Shown here in pieces: positions 1-8,783 of a DNA stretch of 64,000 nucleotides. Under the pieces are notes generated by a model. That model did no database searches. It worked only from the letters and a program-made list of their open reading frames with translations, and had not been told where the DNA came from. Within the stretch, counting starts at the first letter, position 1; each line of letters begins with the position of its first letter. The DNA is from Leptolyngbya sp. PCC 7375 (GTDB lineage: Bacteria; Cyanobacteriota; Cyanobacteriia; Phormidesmidales; Phormidesmidaceae). The stretch is from NCBI RefSeq assembly GCF_000316115.1, contig NZ_JH993797.1, forward strand, positions 3,520,486-3,584,485, given 5' to 3'. The position numbers and the translations under genes are program-made.

Positions 1-251
1 ACACCGTCACTGATTGCTGATCCCAACAGCAAAATTGTTGCCCCGAGAGGCGTCAATGGCAATGAGAGCAGCCGCCAAATAGTTCCAATTGTTTCATCAT
101 TGGGATCTGCAAAGGAGGCAACAATCAGAATCAGAACAATTACTCCGCCAAACCAAGTCAGGTACTGTTTTGGAATGATTTTAGTCAGAATGTACCAAAC
201 TAAGAGTCCAAGAGTGGCCCAAAGTAAAACACGGGTAAGCAGAACAAGCAT
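1..251 (-). CDS. Partial membrane protein (N-terminus)
   Basis: An ATG at 251 opens a frame that runs off the left edge without a stop (83 codons visible). The visible protein begins MLVLLTRVLLWATLGLLVWY and has about three hydrophobic stretches (residues about 4-22, 32-47 and 62-80), with a short polar loop containing FADPND between the second and third. No enzyme motif is visible. Membrane N-termini of this kind precede a DUF218/YdcF-type domain in some cyanobacterial proteins, but that is recollection and the diagnostic part lies outside the window. A membrane location is well supported; function is unknown. Confidence 0.55.
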   Translation of the reverse strand, partial: MLVLLTRVLLWATLGLLVWYILTKIIPKQYLTWFGGVIVLILIVASFADPNDETIGTIWRLLSLPLTPLGATILLLGSAISDG

Positions 252-590
252 GGGAACCTTCTAAAAAACAGGCGCAAGGGAGATTGTTCAAAAGTTAAGC
301 ACATTAGTTCATTTTCGGCTACCGGGTCGGCCCCTCAAGCCGGAACCACTATACCCGGATCTGTACTTAGATAGGCTCGAAAGTGAAAAACATTTGTCAA
401 AACAATAGGACATCAAGGCAATCGTCAAAACAAAATTTCAAGTATGCAGGGCCTCATACGAAATCCGAATTCATTAACCGCTTCAAAATGGACAATCCTG
501 TAGGGGCACTCCCTTGTGGATGCCCTTCGATATCGGGCGCTATCAGTCAGGATTTCGCATAAGTAACCAAATAAAAAGGGGCCCAATAAA
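252..590. other. Gene-free spacer
   Basis: About 340 bases between the start of the partial membrane gene and the terminator of the DUF1517 gene. No credible reading frame or RNA gene is seen. The segment presumably holds the promoter of the leftward membrane gene, near 260-330. Confidence 0.5.
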
Positions 591-621
591 AAACGGGAGC
601 CCATCTTGTGGGCTCCCGTTT
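591..621 (-). terminator. Rho-independent terminator of the DUF1517 gene
   Basis: A perfect 13-bp inverted repeat (AAACGGGAGCCCA / TGGGCTCCCGTTT) with a 5-base loop. On the minus strand it is followed by a T-rich run. It lies about 45 bases past the stop codon of the leftward gene ending at 665. Confidence 0.85.
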
Positions 622-664
622 AAGCATCTCTAATAACTGGCGCTACAACTGAGAAGTTGCGGTC

Positions 665-1618
665 CTAAACCAACTTCAAATTCGGATATTGGGCAATAAC
701 CTCATCATTCGTTAAGGTTTCACCACTGGACTGGGGTGTCCACAATACCTCAACCGCCATGAGTTCATCACTCGGAATCGCCCCAACTTGGTTTAAGGCT
801 TTGTGCAGGTCTTGCTCGGAATTCACGTTAGGCAGCGTCAACTTGCCTTGGGCAGCAACAATCACGGTGGCAATAATGTATTCACCACTCTGTAAATTGC
901 CGTCAGCATCGGGCAGCGTAGCGCTATTACTACCGGAGATTTGATTATTAACGTTAGAAACTGCTTCGTGGCTGAACTTACTTCGCTCCATCAGTGCCAA
1001 GCGATTAAATTCCACCTCAGCAGACGTTAGCTTGGTTTGGACGGTTTCAGTATCTGCATAGGCCCAGTATTCGGGATGACGTAGCAGCGACAGCGTACTT
1101 TCTTGTAGTACTTTGCTCAGCCCAGCCGATGAGCTGGTGTCTGAGGAGGTGGCTAAGCGGTTAAGGTCGTCCTGAAGGTGGCGAGCCTTGGCCAGTAATC
1201 CCACCTGTAAACGAGCGACAGAAACCGTTGGATTAGGCGTGTAAGTCTCTCCTTCGCCAAAGCCAGTGGAGCGGAAGCTGCGGACAAGGAAGGATGCGAT
1301 CGCAAAAAAGATGAGCAAGCTAAATAGGCCACCGCCACCAAAACCAAACAGCGGCATCACCAGTGGAAAACCAAAGCCAAACCCGCCGCCAGGATAGTAA
1401 CCACGAGACGGACCTTGATAGCTACGGGGCGACGAATACGTCCGACCATAGGATGGGCGAGCCCGAAAACTGCCGCCACCAATGCGCCCACCAGCACGGG
1501 CAGCTAAAGCGCTATCAGCCTGAGAGAACACTAGAACCAATGCCAGGAAACAAACCAAGAATGGCTTGAGCAGTGGGCGTAACCAAGACGTAAATCGGGT
1601 TAGCTTAAATCGACTCAT
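665..1618 (-). CDS. DUF1517 family membrane-anchored protein
   Basis: A 317-residue protein of the DUF1517 family, which occurs in cyanobacteria and plastids and has no firmly established function. The N-terminus (about residues 12-40) is a signal-peptide-like hydrophobic stretch ending ALAARAGG. It is followed by a Gly/Arg/Ser/Tyr-rich low-complexity linker (GGRIGGGSFRARPSYGR) and a second hydrophobic segment (about 84-112, FGFPLVMPLFGFGG...LLIFFAIASFLV). The C-terminal 180 residues form the soluble conserved domain, which includes SVARLQVGLLAKARHLQDDL. Likely location is a membrane, with the globular domain on one face. It ends before a strong terminator and appears to be a single-gene unit. 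Confidence 0.85.
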   Translation of the reverse strand: MSRFKLTRFTSWLRPLLKPFLVCFLALVLVFSQADSALAARAGGRIGGGSFRARPSYGRTYSSPRSYQGPSRGYYPGGGFGFGFPLVMPLFGFGGGGLFSLLIFFAIASFLVRSFRSTGFGEGETYTPNPTVSVARLQVGLLAKARHLQDDLNRLATSSDTSSSAGLSKVLQESTLSLLRHPEYWAYADTETVQTKLTSAEVEFNRLALMERSKFSHEAVSNVNNQISGSNSATLPDADGNLQSGEYIIATVIVAAQGKLTLPNVNSEQDLHKALNQVGAIPSDELMAVEVLWTPQSSGETLTNDEVIAQYPNLKLV

Positions 1619-1828
1619 GATGCAGGGTATAGAAAAACGCTGAGACAGGTCTACTAAGGCTCTACTCAGGCGGGGAAACCCACCAAGGTGTAGCCCTCTT
1701 TACTTTAACGTTTTTAGTTAGACCATATAGTGAGTCAAAAGAGGTGGGATTACCGCCCCTGCGTGATCGACCGACTACACACAAGCTTCGACAATTCTTA
1801 ACACTGATTAACGAAGACTGGTGAACAA

Positions 1829-2056
1829 TCAGCCGCCGCCAACAATGGTCACCACCTCTAAGCGGTCATTAGTTTGCATCACAGTCGTTTCCCAAAACTG
1901 ACGATGCAAAATCTCACCGTTATATTCCACAGCGACCAAACGTGGATCCATAGCCAGCTGAATCAGCAACTGAGGTAACGTCGTCCCCTCAGCACAGGAT
2001 TGCGATTCACCATTGACTTGGAGCATAATGCTGGTTGCTTCAGAGCTAGTGTTCAT
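1829..2056 (-). CDS. thiS: Sulfur carrier protein ThiS
   Basis: A 75-residue ubiquitin-fold sulfur carrier. ThiS is adenylated and thiocarboxylated on its C-terminal Gly-Gly and donates sulfur to the thiazole ring of thiamine. The protein ends IVGGG, so the GG terminus is followed by one extra Gly. The sequence IMLQVNGE near the start and LVAVEYNGEIL in the middle are typical of the family. It starts 21 bases after the thiE stop, in the same direction, so the two form a thiE-thiS operon. The extra C-terminal glycine is worth noting but not disabling in itself. Confidence 0.9.
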   Translation of the reverse strand: MNTSSEATSIMLQVNGESQSCAEGTTLPQLLIQLAMDPRLVAVEYNGEILHRQFWETTVMQTNDRLEVVTIVGGG

Positions 2057-2077
2057 AAGAAAGGGAAAAGGAATCTA

Positions 2078-3130
2078 TTACTCAAAGTGCTGGTTAAAGG
2101 AACGAGTTATCTGGAGCGGGTCATCAGCTTGCATAATAGCCCGCACAATGGCGACACCGGGTGCACCAGCGTCTCGCACTAAGGCCACATTGGTTAGATC
2201 AATGCCACCGATAGCAAACCAGGGCATCGGCGCATTCTCTACAGCGTAGCGAATGTAGTCATAACCAGCCGCAGCTTTTCCAGGTTTCGTAGGTGTGGCA
2301 TAGACTGGCCCAACGCCAATGTAGTCAGCGCCTTCGTCAATGGCTCTAGCCATCTCTACAGAGTTTGTGGTGGAGCGACCCACAATGGGCAATGGTCCCA
2401 GAATGCGACGCGCTGCTGCCATTGGTAAATCTTGTTGCCCCAGATGCACGCCATCTGCCCCGACAGCTGCGGCAATATCCACTCGGTCATTCACAATAAA
2501 CAACGAGTCATATTGATGACAAAGGGCTTTGATCTTGCTGGCCAACTCCAATCGCACGTCATCATCAGCTTGCTTTTCACGATATTGAACAATATCAATC
2601 CCCCCCTTCAAAGCCGACTCCACAACATCTAGTAAATGATCATGGGGAGATGTCACGAGATACGTGCGCGCTTTGGCCAGAAGCTGCCGCACATTATGGC
2701 CCAGCAGCTTACTTTCTAACGTGTACAGCTGATAGCGCATCTGCTTGGCACCCGTGGCCATTTCACTCGCATGGAGCTTGCCATACTCTTCTAGCACTCG
2801 CAGTGCCTCTTGAACGCGACAGCAGTTGACCTGTACCACTGTTTGCAAAGTATCTCGCTGTTCTTCTTGGGGATGGCTCAGGGCCGTACCCAGGTCTCCT
2901 GGGGTGTCGCGACTTTGACGAATATCATCGCTGTGCCAACCGCCCAGGGTCTGACGCAGGTATTTAATTTGTTCTGTCAAAGTGGCATCATTCAACCCAA
3001 ACCGGCACCATTCTTCAATAATGCGGAGGCCTTCGCGAGCCCGGTCTAGGTTGGCATCTAGAATTCGATACAGTACTTTCTGAGACTGTTTTGCAGCAAT
3101 TGGCTCAGAGTGCATAGACAAGATCAGCAT
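2078..3130 (-). CDS. thiE: Thiamine-phosphate synthase with N-terminal ThiD2 domain
   Basis: A 350-residue fusion. Residues about 20-140 match the ThiD2-type domain found in cyanobacterial ThiE (RILDANLDRAREGLRIIEEW opening). Residues about 155-350 form the ThiE TIM barrel, which couples HMP pyrophosphate to thiazole phosphate. Visible motifs include DIVQYREK, FIVNDRVDIA, ADGVHLGQQDLP, IVGRSTTN, GADYIGVGPVYAT and a C-terminal FAIGGI. Length fits the cyanobacterial form, which is about 150 residues longer than E. coli ThiE. It is first in an operon with thiS. No TPP riboswitch was recognised upstream. Confidence 0.93.
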   Translation of the reverse strand: MLILSMHSEPIAAKQSQKVLYRILDANLDRAREGLRIIEEWCRFGLNDATLTEQIKYLRQTLGGWHSDDIRQSRDTPGDLGTALSHPQEEQRDTLQTVVQVNCCRVQEALRVLEEYGKLHASEMATGAKQMRYQLYTLESKLLGHNVRQLLAKARTYLVTSPHDHLLDVVESALKGGIDIVQYREKQADDDVRLELASKIKALCHQYDSLFIVNDRVDIAAAVGADGVHLGQQDLPMAAARRILGPLPIVGRSTTNSVEMARAIDEGADYIGVGPVYATPTKPGKAAAGYDYIRYAVENAPMPWFAIGGIDLTNVALVRDAGAPGVAIVRAIMQADDPLQITRSFNQHFE

Positions 3131-3241
3131 GAAGGCAAAGCCTTCCCATCGTATCAGCTGTAAATTCGTTATCAGCGTAAACTAATCTGAGTTTTTGTGG
3201 TGGCCAGGCATAGAAAATCCAAGAAATCTGTCACAAGGGGG

Positions 3242-3270
3242 TTGACATTTTTTCACCCCCCCATCAAAAT
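3242..3270 (+). promoter_or_regulatory. Candidate sigma-70 type promoter for the DUF1565 gene
   Basis: A consensus -35 hexamer TTGACA at 3242-3247 is followed after 17 bases by CAAAAT (3265-3270) as a -10 element. This would give a leader of roughly 150 bases. The leader includes an imperfect stem at 3383-3407 (GCCGGGAGAA ... TTCTCCGGGC) just before the start codon, which may affect translation. Confidence 0.4.
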
Positions 3271-3429
3271 CGCTAGACATAAACAATCTAGGCATTAACG
3301 ACATCCTGCCTCACGCACCCACCGCACATTTTGCAGTACTAACCATAGATTTGGGATGGTGGGCAGAGCGTCATCGCAAATAGCCGGGAGAAATAAATTC
3401 TCCGGGCAGTCACGGTAGTGGATTCGACG

Positions 3430-5382
3430 ATGAACGCAACAAAACGCATAAAACAACACCTGCTGGACAGGGTAGTGCTGCTAAGCGTGGCCACCCTCAT
3501 GACGACTCTTCCAGCGAGAGCACAAGCTCAACATGGATCGACTGCACAAAATACCATCAGCATGAGTCAAGCCTCTCAAAGCTATGGTGTCTTGCACATC
3601 AATGCAACCACAGGCATTGATGTGCAAGGTTCTGGCAGTGCCGAACAACCCTATAAAACGATTACCCAAGCCTTACGGATGGCTCCCACCAACACCAGCA
3701 CGGTGATCTTGCTAGCACCGGGGCACTACAGCCAAGAGTCGGGGGAACAATTTCCGTTGCGTTTACGACCAGGTATTACGATTCAGGGAAATGCAGGCCA
3801 AACCCGAAACACAATTATTACGGGTGGAGGAGATTTCCATGATGGCAACGGCACTCAAAATGCAACTATATTGACGGCTGATCGATCCGGTCTTGCCAAT
3901 GTCGCCATCTCTAACGCTAAGGGAAACGGTGTGTGGATTTCAGCGGGCTCACCCATTCTGCGTAGAGTCGCGCTTGTTGCTAACGCTGTTGCGGGCATTC
4001 AGATTACCCATGGTGATCCTGTCATTGAAAACAGCTATTTCAACCGTAACCAGTACGGTTTAAGCATTCAGGGAAATAGTCGTGCCCTTGTGCGAGGCAA
4101 CTATTTTGAAGCCACAGGCCGAGCGATCACTGTGGCCAACCCGGCGACTCCCGTTATTAACAACAATCGCATTACACGCAATGAGGTGGGAATTGCCTTA
4201 AAAAACAACGCCCGTCCTGTTTTAGAAGCTAATGTTCTGGATGACAATGGGCGCAATGGTGTGGTGGAAGTAGACACCACTACAGCCGCTATAGCTGAGA
4301 ATTCTGCTGATATCGTCGCCGTTAAAGTATCTGAGGTTTCCCATGAAACGAGAATACCTACGGTGTCAGCACAGGAAAGGGCAGCGGTCTTCACAAGGCC
4401 AGAATCTAACCCTAACAGCTCTGAGACTAACAGCTCTGAGACTAATGGCTCGGACACCAGCAGTTCTCTTGATGTGCAAGCAGAAACAACAGAACTGGCA
4501 CAGCCCGAAGCTGACATTCCTGCAACTGATCTAGCCATCAACCAAGCTACGGCTGATTCCAATCTGGTTGTAGAAGGTTTATCTGAGACTCATGAACCAG
4601 ACGATGGACTAGAGCAGGTTAATACAGCGACTCATGATAATGACACTGGTGAGCCAACGGGTGAGCCAACGGGTGAGCTAACGGGTGAGCCAACGGGTGC
4701 GATCGCATCTTACAGACAGCATCTAGCCATCTCATCGGCTGCCCCCGCCCCCGTCAATATTCAAGCATCCCTCACCCGCCAGCCCCCGTCATCAGAAGCC
4801 AACGAAATCGTTATCGATGCCGCTGATGAAGCCGCCCCGAATGCAACGGAGGACATTGCTGTGGCTCCAACCGAAACGGGTGCTGATGATGACGCTATCC
4901 CCATCGCCGTTATTCCAGCCAGTGCACCAAATATTAACCAAAACAGTTCATCATCTGGACACCGGGAAGGTGTTTCTAAACTGTTAGCCCGACTCAATGG
5001 CAGCCCTGAGCCAGCGTCATCTCCACGAGCCGAGAACAGTCGTGATCTCACTACCCCTGATGTACTCCCTGATGTACCCACAGCCACAACCAATGGTGAG
5101 CGGCTGCCTGTGCCATCGATAGCCATTCCCAGTCGGAGTGGATCACTGAGCCTGACACCGCCAGGCTCAGTCGCCCTAACTGAAACATTTCGCTATCGTG
5201 TGCTCGTAGATATGGCTGATGCAGAGAAACTTCAGAGCTTGGTCCCTGATGCTTTTCGTACACAGATGGGCAGTCAAGTATTTATGCAGGCCGGAGCCTA
5301 TGTCAATGAGGCTGATGCTCAAGAGCACTTAGAATGGCTGGAAGAGAATGGCATTGATGGACAAGTCAATTTACGCAATTAA
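3430..5382 (+). CDS. Exported DUF1565 beta-helix protein with C-terminal SPOR-like domain
   Basis: About 650 residues from the ATG at 3430. A GTG 12 bases upstream is in frame, but the ATG leads directly into a signal peptide (MNATKRIKQHLLDRVVLLSV ... ARAQAQ). Residues about 40-290 form a DUF1565/NosD-type right-handed beta-helix: GSGSAEQPYKTITQALRMA, then NAISN/NNNRI-type turns. Residues about 290-580 are acidic, Ser/Thr/Glu/Ala-rich low complexity with a 12-bp tandem repeat. The last 70 residues (FRYRVLVDMADAEKLQSLV ... FMQAGAYVNEADAQEHL) resemble a SPOR repeat, a peptidoglycan-binding fold. It probably acts at the cell wall or periplasm. The substrate is not evident. Confidence 0.75.
   Translation: MNATKRIKQHLLDRVVLLSVATLMTTLPARAQAQHGSTAQNTISMSQASQSYGVLHINATTGIDVQGSGSAEQPYKTITQALRMAPTNTSTVILLAPGHYSQESGEQFPLRLRPGITIQGNAGQTRNTIITGGGDFHDGNGTQNATILTADRSGLANVAISNAKGNGVWISAGSPILRRVALVANAVAGIQITHGDPVIENSYFNRNQYGLSIQGNSRALVRGNYFEATGRAITVANPATPVINNNRITRNEVGIALKNNARPVLEANVLDDNGRNGVVEVDTTTAAIAENSADIVAVKVSEVSHETRIPTVSAQERAAVFTRPESNPNSSETNSSETNGSDTSSSLDVQAETTELAQPEADIPATDLAINQATADSNLVVEGLSETHEPDDGLEQVNTATHDNDTGEPTGEPTGELTGEPTGAIASYRQHLAISSAAPAPVNIQASLTRQPPSSEANEIVIDAADEAAPNATEDIAVAPTETGADDDAIPIAVIPASAPNINQNSSSSGHREGVSKLLARLNGSPEPASSPRAENSRDLTTPDVLPDVPTATTNGERLPVPSIAIPSRSGSLSLTPPGSVALTETFRYRVLVDMADAEKLQSLVPDAFRTQMGSQVFMQAGAYVNEADAQEHLEWLEENGIDGQVNLRN
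4648..4695 (+). repeat. 12-bp coding tandem repeat, four units
   Basis: Four copies of GGTGAGCCAACG, the third with one change (CTA for CCA), encode GEPT/GELT units in the low-complexity linker of the DUF1565 protein. Unit length is a multiple of three, so copy number can change without breaking the frame. Confidence 0.9.
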
Positions 5383-5391
5383 CTGAGGCAT

Positions 5392-7149
5392 TTAAAAAAT
5401 CATATCCAGATCAAATTCTTGCAGGTTTAACCTATGGAGCGCCCCGAGCCCAATCGGTTTGTTTTGCCATGTAGCCACTAGTAACTCATGGGCACTAATA
5501 GCAGTCAGTGCAGTCACCCCAGCTGGCCCCTGAATTCCCCCAATGGGATAGAAATCGCGGTCAAGCAGCAACATGCGTCCTGCAGTGTTGCTGAAAAGAT
5601 ATCCCCAGGGCAAATCCAGCATTAGCGCAGGGCAAATATCCAAAATCATGCGCGTCATGCGCAGGGGTTTGAGGGTGAGAAAGACAACGGTGTGAGGTGC
5701 ATGGACATCGATAGCCATCCATTGATGGCGCTGATCTGTGGGCGTAAGATGCTGCAGCGTAAGCCCTAAATCCAGTGAGGTCAGATACATGCCTCGACGG
5801 TTCCACAACATCAGCTGGCTACCTGAACCAGCACTACTGGCCAAAATACCGATGTGGGCCTTATCAATCGCCACTACCTGATGGATCTCAATATCTGGAG
5901 GCAAGGGCCGACGTACAGGGGTCTGAGTCGGTTCGCGTAATTGGGTAATGGTCAATTGTTTGGTACTGGGACTAACCGTAGCTATCCAACGTTGATGCGG
6001 TGCCACGGCAACCATGGCAGGCAGTGGCCAATGGCTCAGGGATGTCAAACACTCAGGGGTTTCACCACTCCAAAGGGTATATGCCGTACTCACCATCAGT
6101 CCGGCTGGGGATAGATGTAGCCCTTGTACTGACGCATCGAGAACTTGCGGTGAGACGTTGAGTGACTGCTGTTGAAGCGTAGCAAGCTGTAAACCGTGAA
6201 CCATCAGCATTGTGGACTCGACAGCTGACTCATCATCCTGCGTAACGGATGCCGTTGGTAGCTTTTGAAAATGGGTGACTGGTTGAGTCAGCCGATGTAG
6301 GGGATTGCCTGTGTAGGAAAAGTAATCGATCTTTGGTGCGTTAAGCGACTGTCCAAGATTCAGACTAGAGGGGTCTAATTGTTTGAGGTCAACCAACATT
6401 TCCGCAGCGGTTGGATAGCGGCGCGCAGGCAACTTTTCTAAGGCTTTGGCAATAATATGTTTTAGCGGTTCGCTAAGTTGGTCTGCATCAGGCACAGGCT
6501 GGTTTAAATGGGCTGATTGCAAGGCCATAGGCGTACCGGTGAAGGGGCGTTGACCCACTAGCAGCTCAAACAACATCACGCCAACTGCGTATACGTCTGC
6601 TGATGGGGAGTACTGGCGATAAAAACGCTCTGGTGCCATGTAAGCCGGGGACCCCGTCTGTCCTGTGCCTTGGTGATTTTGCTGGTCTTGGGTAAGTTTG
6701 GCAATACCAAAGTCTGAGATCTTGGCTCGCCAACGACCATCACTGTAGCTGAGCAAAATATTCTCGGGTTTAATATCGCAGTGGATAATGCCTTGCTGAT
6801 GGGCATGGGCCAGCCCCAAGAGCACATCTGACACCAGGGTGAGAATATCAGCCACGCTGAGGGGGCTGAGCATGTGCGATCGCAATGTACCACCGGCACA
6901 ATATTCCAAGACCAACCGCCGCCCATCCTCACAATGCTCCAAAGCGTGACAGGCAACAATATGGGGATGCGACAAGCTCAATAAGCAGTGAAGCTCTCGC
7001 AAAAACGCATGGGTTGATAAGCTATGACGATGTAAATACTTGATGGCGACCAGTTGCCCGGTCTTGCGATGCACACCGCAATACACACGCCCAAACTGAC
7101 CGTTGCCGACCAGCCCCAACAGGCGATAGCTAGACCGCTGATGGCTCAT
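5392..7149 (-). CDS. Ser/Thr protein kinase with C-terminal propeller-like domain (SpkG-like)
   Basis: A Hanks-type kinase occupies about residues 8-265: glycine loop GNGQFGRV, VAIK lysine, catalytic loop HCDIKPEN, DFG, and APE (AYMAPE). The remaining 290 residues, with short blocks such as LWSGETPECLTSLSHWP and MLWNRRGMYLTSLDLG, look like degenerate propeller blades. This would be a sensor or scaffold. The ATG at 7149 is preferred over the GTG two codons earlier. It is last in a minus-strand cluster whose order (V4R, small protein, phycobilisome-like, V4R, kinase) resembles the Synechocystis slr0144-slr0152 PAP cluster, which ends in the kinase SpkG. A role in photosystem II assembly regulation is inferred from context. 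Confidence 0.85.
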   Translation of the reverse strand: MSHQRSSYRLLGLVGNGQFGRVYCGVHRKTGQLVAIKYLHRHSLSTHAFLRELHCLLSLSHPHIVACHALEHCEDGRRLVLEYCAGGTLRSHMLSPLSVADILTLVSDVLLGLAHAHQQGIIHCDIKPENILLSYSDGRWRAKISDFGIAKLTQDQQNHQGTGQTGSPAYMAPERFYRQYSPSADVYAVGVMLFELLVGQRPFTGTPMALQSAHLNQPVPDADQLSEPLKHIIAKALEKLPARRYPTAAEMLVDLKQLDPSSLNLGQSLNAPKIDYFSYTGNPLHRLTQPVTHFQKLPTASVTQDDESAVESTMLMVHGLQLATLQQQSLNVSPQVLDASVQGLHLSPAGLMVSTAYTLWSGETPECLTSLSHWPLPAMVAVAPHQRWIATVSPSTKQLTITQLREPTQTPVRRPLPPDIEIHQVVAIDKAHIGILASSAGSGSQLMLWNRRGMYLTSLDLGLTLQHLTPTDQRHQWMAIDVHAPHTVVFLTLKPLRMTRMILDICPALMLDLPWGYLFSNTAGRMLLLDRDFYPIGGIQGPAGVTALTAISAHELLVATWQNKPIGLGALHRLNLQEFDLDMIF

Positions 7150-7186
7150 GTTCACTAAATCCCGTTATCAATCCGTTGGCACGCGA

Positions 7187-7852
7187 CTAGGCTCCCTGGC
7201 CCACCAGTAAGCTCATAATTTCAGCATGGGAAAGCCCTTGTTCTACACCTGCCTCTGCCAGGGCCAATCGCTCTTCGACACCCAGAACAAAACAATTTTC
7301 TTCAGCCCCCAACGACTCGCAAGCTGTTTGTACACAGTGCAACGTTTGCTCACTCAATTCACTGAAAAATGCTTGTAATGCGCCCATCTCTAGAAATCCT
7401 ACAGGTCTTTCTAACTGAGGAGCATAGTCAATAAAAGCCGATGCACGGATTTTTACTACCAAAAATCCGTCAGGTTTATAGGTATTATCCAAACTGATTT
7501 GCCCCCAACCATGGGTTACCCAGCACTGTTGCAAAGCCTGTATAAACTCAGACATTGACAAACTGGATATCGAACGATTGTGGTAGTCAGTTAGCTCTTC
7601 GCAAAAGCGTGTGTAAAAATTTTTCCCCCACCAGCGCCCACAGTTATATAACACCAACATTGAGGCCTGACCGGTTTCATTATCTAACCCTGAATAAATT
7701 GCTCGAATCAGGGTTTCTGGCAAAGCCAGTAGCCGATCACCACGACGATTCTCCAATAACCCCAGATCTAGGCTGCCATGCACATAGACATCACTGGCAA
7801 AGTAGTTGGACGTCAGGTTAGTGTCTGCAAGTAAATCGGCGACTAATACCAT
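7187..7852 (-). CDS. V4R-domain protein of the PAP-like cluster (second copy)
   Basis: A 221-residue protein whose C-terminal half matches the V4R (4-vinyl-reductase) fold, a small ligand-binding domain related to BchJ: VGFLEMGALQAFFSELSEQT, then CVQTACESLGAEENCFVLG. V4R domains bind small hydrophobic ligands, and in the PAP cluster they are thought to serve photosystem II assembly. Cys residues in the TACESLGAEENC segment may bind a ligand or metal. It lies 37 bases before the kinase start and is paralogous to the 8783-9463 gene, with the shared block GWG(Q/R)(I/W) and the same C-terminal helix. It is probably the slr0147 equivalent. Confidence 0.7.
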   Translation of the reverse strand: MVLVADLLADTNLTSNYFASDVYVHGSLDLGLLENRRGDRLLALPETLIRAIYSGLDNETGQASMLVLYNCGRWWGKNFYTRFCEELTDYHNRSISSLSMSEFIQALQQCWVTHGWGQISLDNTYKPDGFLVVKIRASAFIDYAPQLERPVGFLEMGALQAFFSELSEQTLHCVQTACESLGAEENCFVLGVEERLALAEAGVEQGLSHAEIMSLLVGQGA

Positions 7853-7939
7853 TGCAATGAGTCCCTCAAAGGTTCTCGTACTGAAACTACGCTTACGTGG
7901 AGAAATTCTATCATCGGCAAGTTTCTTAGAATGGAAATT

Positions 7940-8434
7940 CTATTCCGCCCCCTCTTCTTTTACATCATCTTTCAGGAGCTGTTGTGCTGACTCTAGGGCT
8001 GGTTGTAGTAAAGCAAACTGGGAGTCAGTTAATAGCCTGGGTAGCTGTTGATTGAGGGATTTTTGCAGCAATACATCGATTGAGTGGGTCTGATAAACCA
8101 TCACCATCGTTGGCAACCACCCCTCTAAGCGACGTCGCCCTAGATGTACGTCATCCACCAGCATGCCTAAAGCGGCATAGCGCAGAATCAAGATCGTTTG
8201 TTTGATGCTTTGTTCCAATGCCCTGGTATTTTCCTTCAGCTCGGTCGGCAGCCGATCCACCAGTTCTTGAATCAGGTTGACCTCCCACTCACGCAGCTGG
8301 CGATATGCGCGGACACGGTCCGTTAAGCTGCCAACATACCGGCCCAGACTACTCAACTCCTGAGGTGTCAGATAGCTCTTATCTGGTTGAAGCTCAATCT
8401 GTCGCAAAATGTGTTGGCCAGGAGTCGTTGTCAT
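7940..8434 (-). CDS. Phycobilisome-like globin-fold protein, PAP-like cluster
   Basis: About 164 residues from the ATG at 8434; a TTG six codons upstream is also in frame. The helical pattern YLTPQELSSLGRYVGSLTDR-VRAYRQLREWEVNLIQELVDRL, followed by LRYAALGMLVDDVHL, resembles the alpha subunits of phycobiliproteins. The usual chromophore cysteine near position 84 is absent, as seen in non-pigmented relatives. Function is unknown; it may bind pigments or an assembly partner non-covalently. It sits between the V4R gene and a small acidic gene on the same strand. Family assignment is by pattern only and needs a profile search. Confidence 0.55.
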   Translation of the reverse strand: MTTTPGQHILRQIELQPDKSYLTPQELSSLGRYVGSLTDRVRAYRQLREWEVNLIQELVDRLPTELKENTRALEQSIKQTILILRYAALGMLVDDVHLGRRRLEGWLPTMVMVYQTHSIDVLLQKSLNQQLPRLLTDSQFALLQPALESAQQLLKDDVKEEGAE

Positions 8435-8492
8435 GGTGATGCTAGAGGGCAATTTTATTCAAAACTAGCGTGTTAAAAATAACCGACAGACC

Positions 8493-8783
8493 TTAAAATA
8501 GCGCCGATAGGTCTTCTAGCGTGAGAGTAGCTTGTTCAATGGGGGCAGTCTCATCATCTTTCACTGCATCCCAATCGTCAGCAGTCGTAGCACCCCCTGT
8601 TCCCTGCCAAGGAAATGTAGCAAAAAATTGCCCAACCGTTTCATAGGGAGTATTCGCCATGTCTGCCTCATCCATACCAGGCGTCGTCCTGCCGTACCAG
8701 TTGATTTGCTGAAAAAACTCCCCAACTGAGATGATTTCCAGGGGCTGACTGCTCACTTTAGACTTGATTACATCGTTAGCCAT
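8493..8783 (-). CDS. Small conserved acidic protein, PAP-like cluster
   Basis: About 96 residues, start ATG at 8783. Its A is the last base of the stop codon of the upstream V4R gene (TGATG), which suggests translational coupling. The protein contains two WxG-type blocks spaced about 30 residues apart: SVGEFFQQINWYGRT and TVGQFFATFPWQGTG. These are recognisably an internal repeat (VG(E/Q)FF...(N/P)W.G). It ends with an acidic tail LTLEDLSALF. No enzyme motif. By position it corresponds to slr0145 of the Synechocystis PAP cluster. Function unknown. Confidence 0.65.
   Translation of the reverse strand: MANDVIKSKVSSQPLEIISVGEFFQQINWYGRTTPGMDEADMANTPYETVGQFFATFPWQGTGGATTADDWDAVKDDETAPIEQATLTLEDLSALF

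Noticed and set aside
3131..3420. TPP riboswitch upstream of thiE
   Set aside because: The conserved CUGAGA and ACCUGAUC-type elements were not found between the thiE start and the divergent gene.
4101..4562. Long antisense open frame within the DUF1565 gene
   Set aside because: It is Ser/Val-rich and mirrors the low-complexity linker on the other strand; no independent start signal or family similarity is seen.
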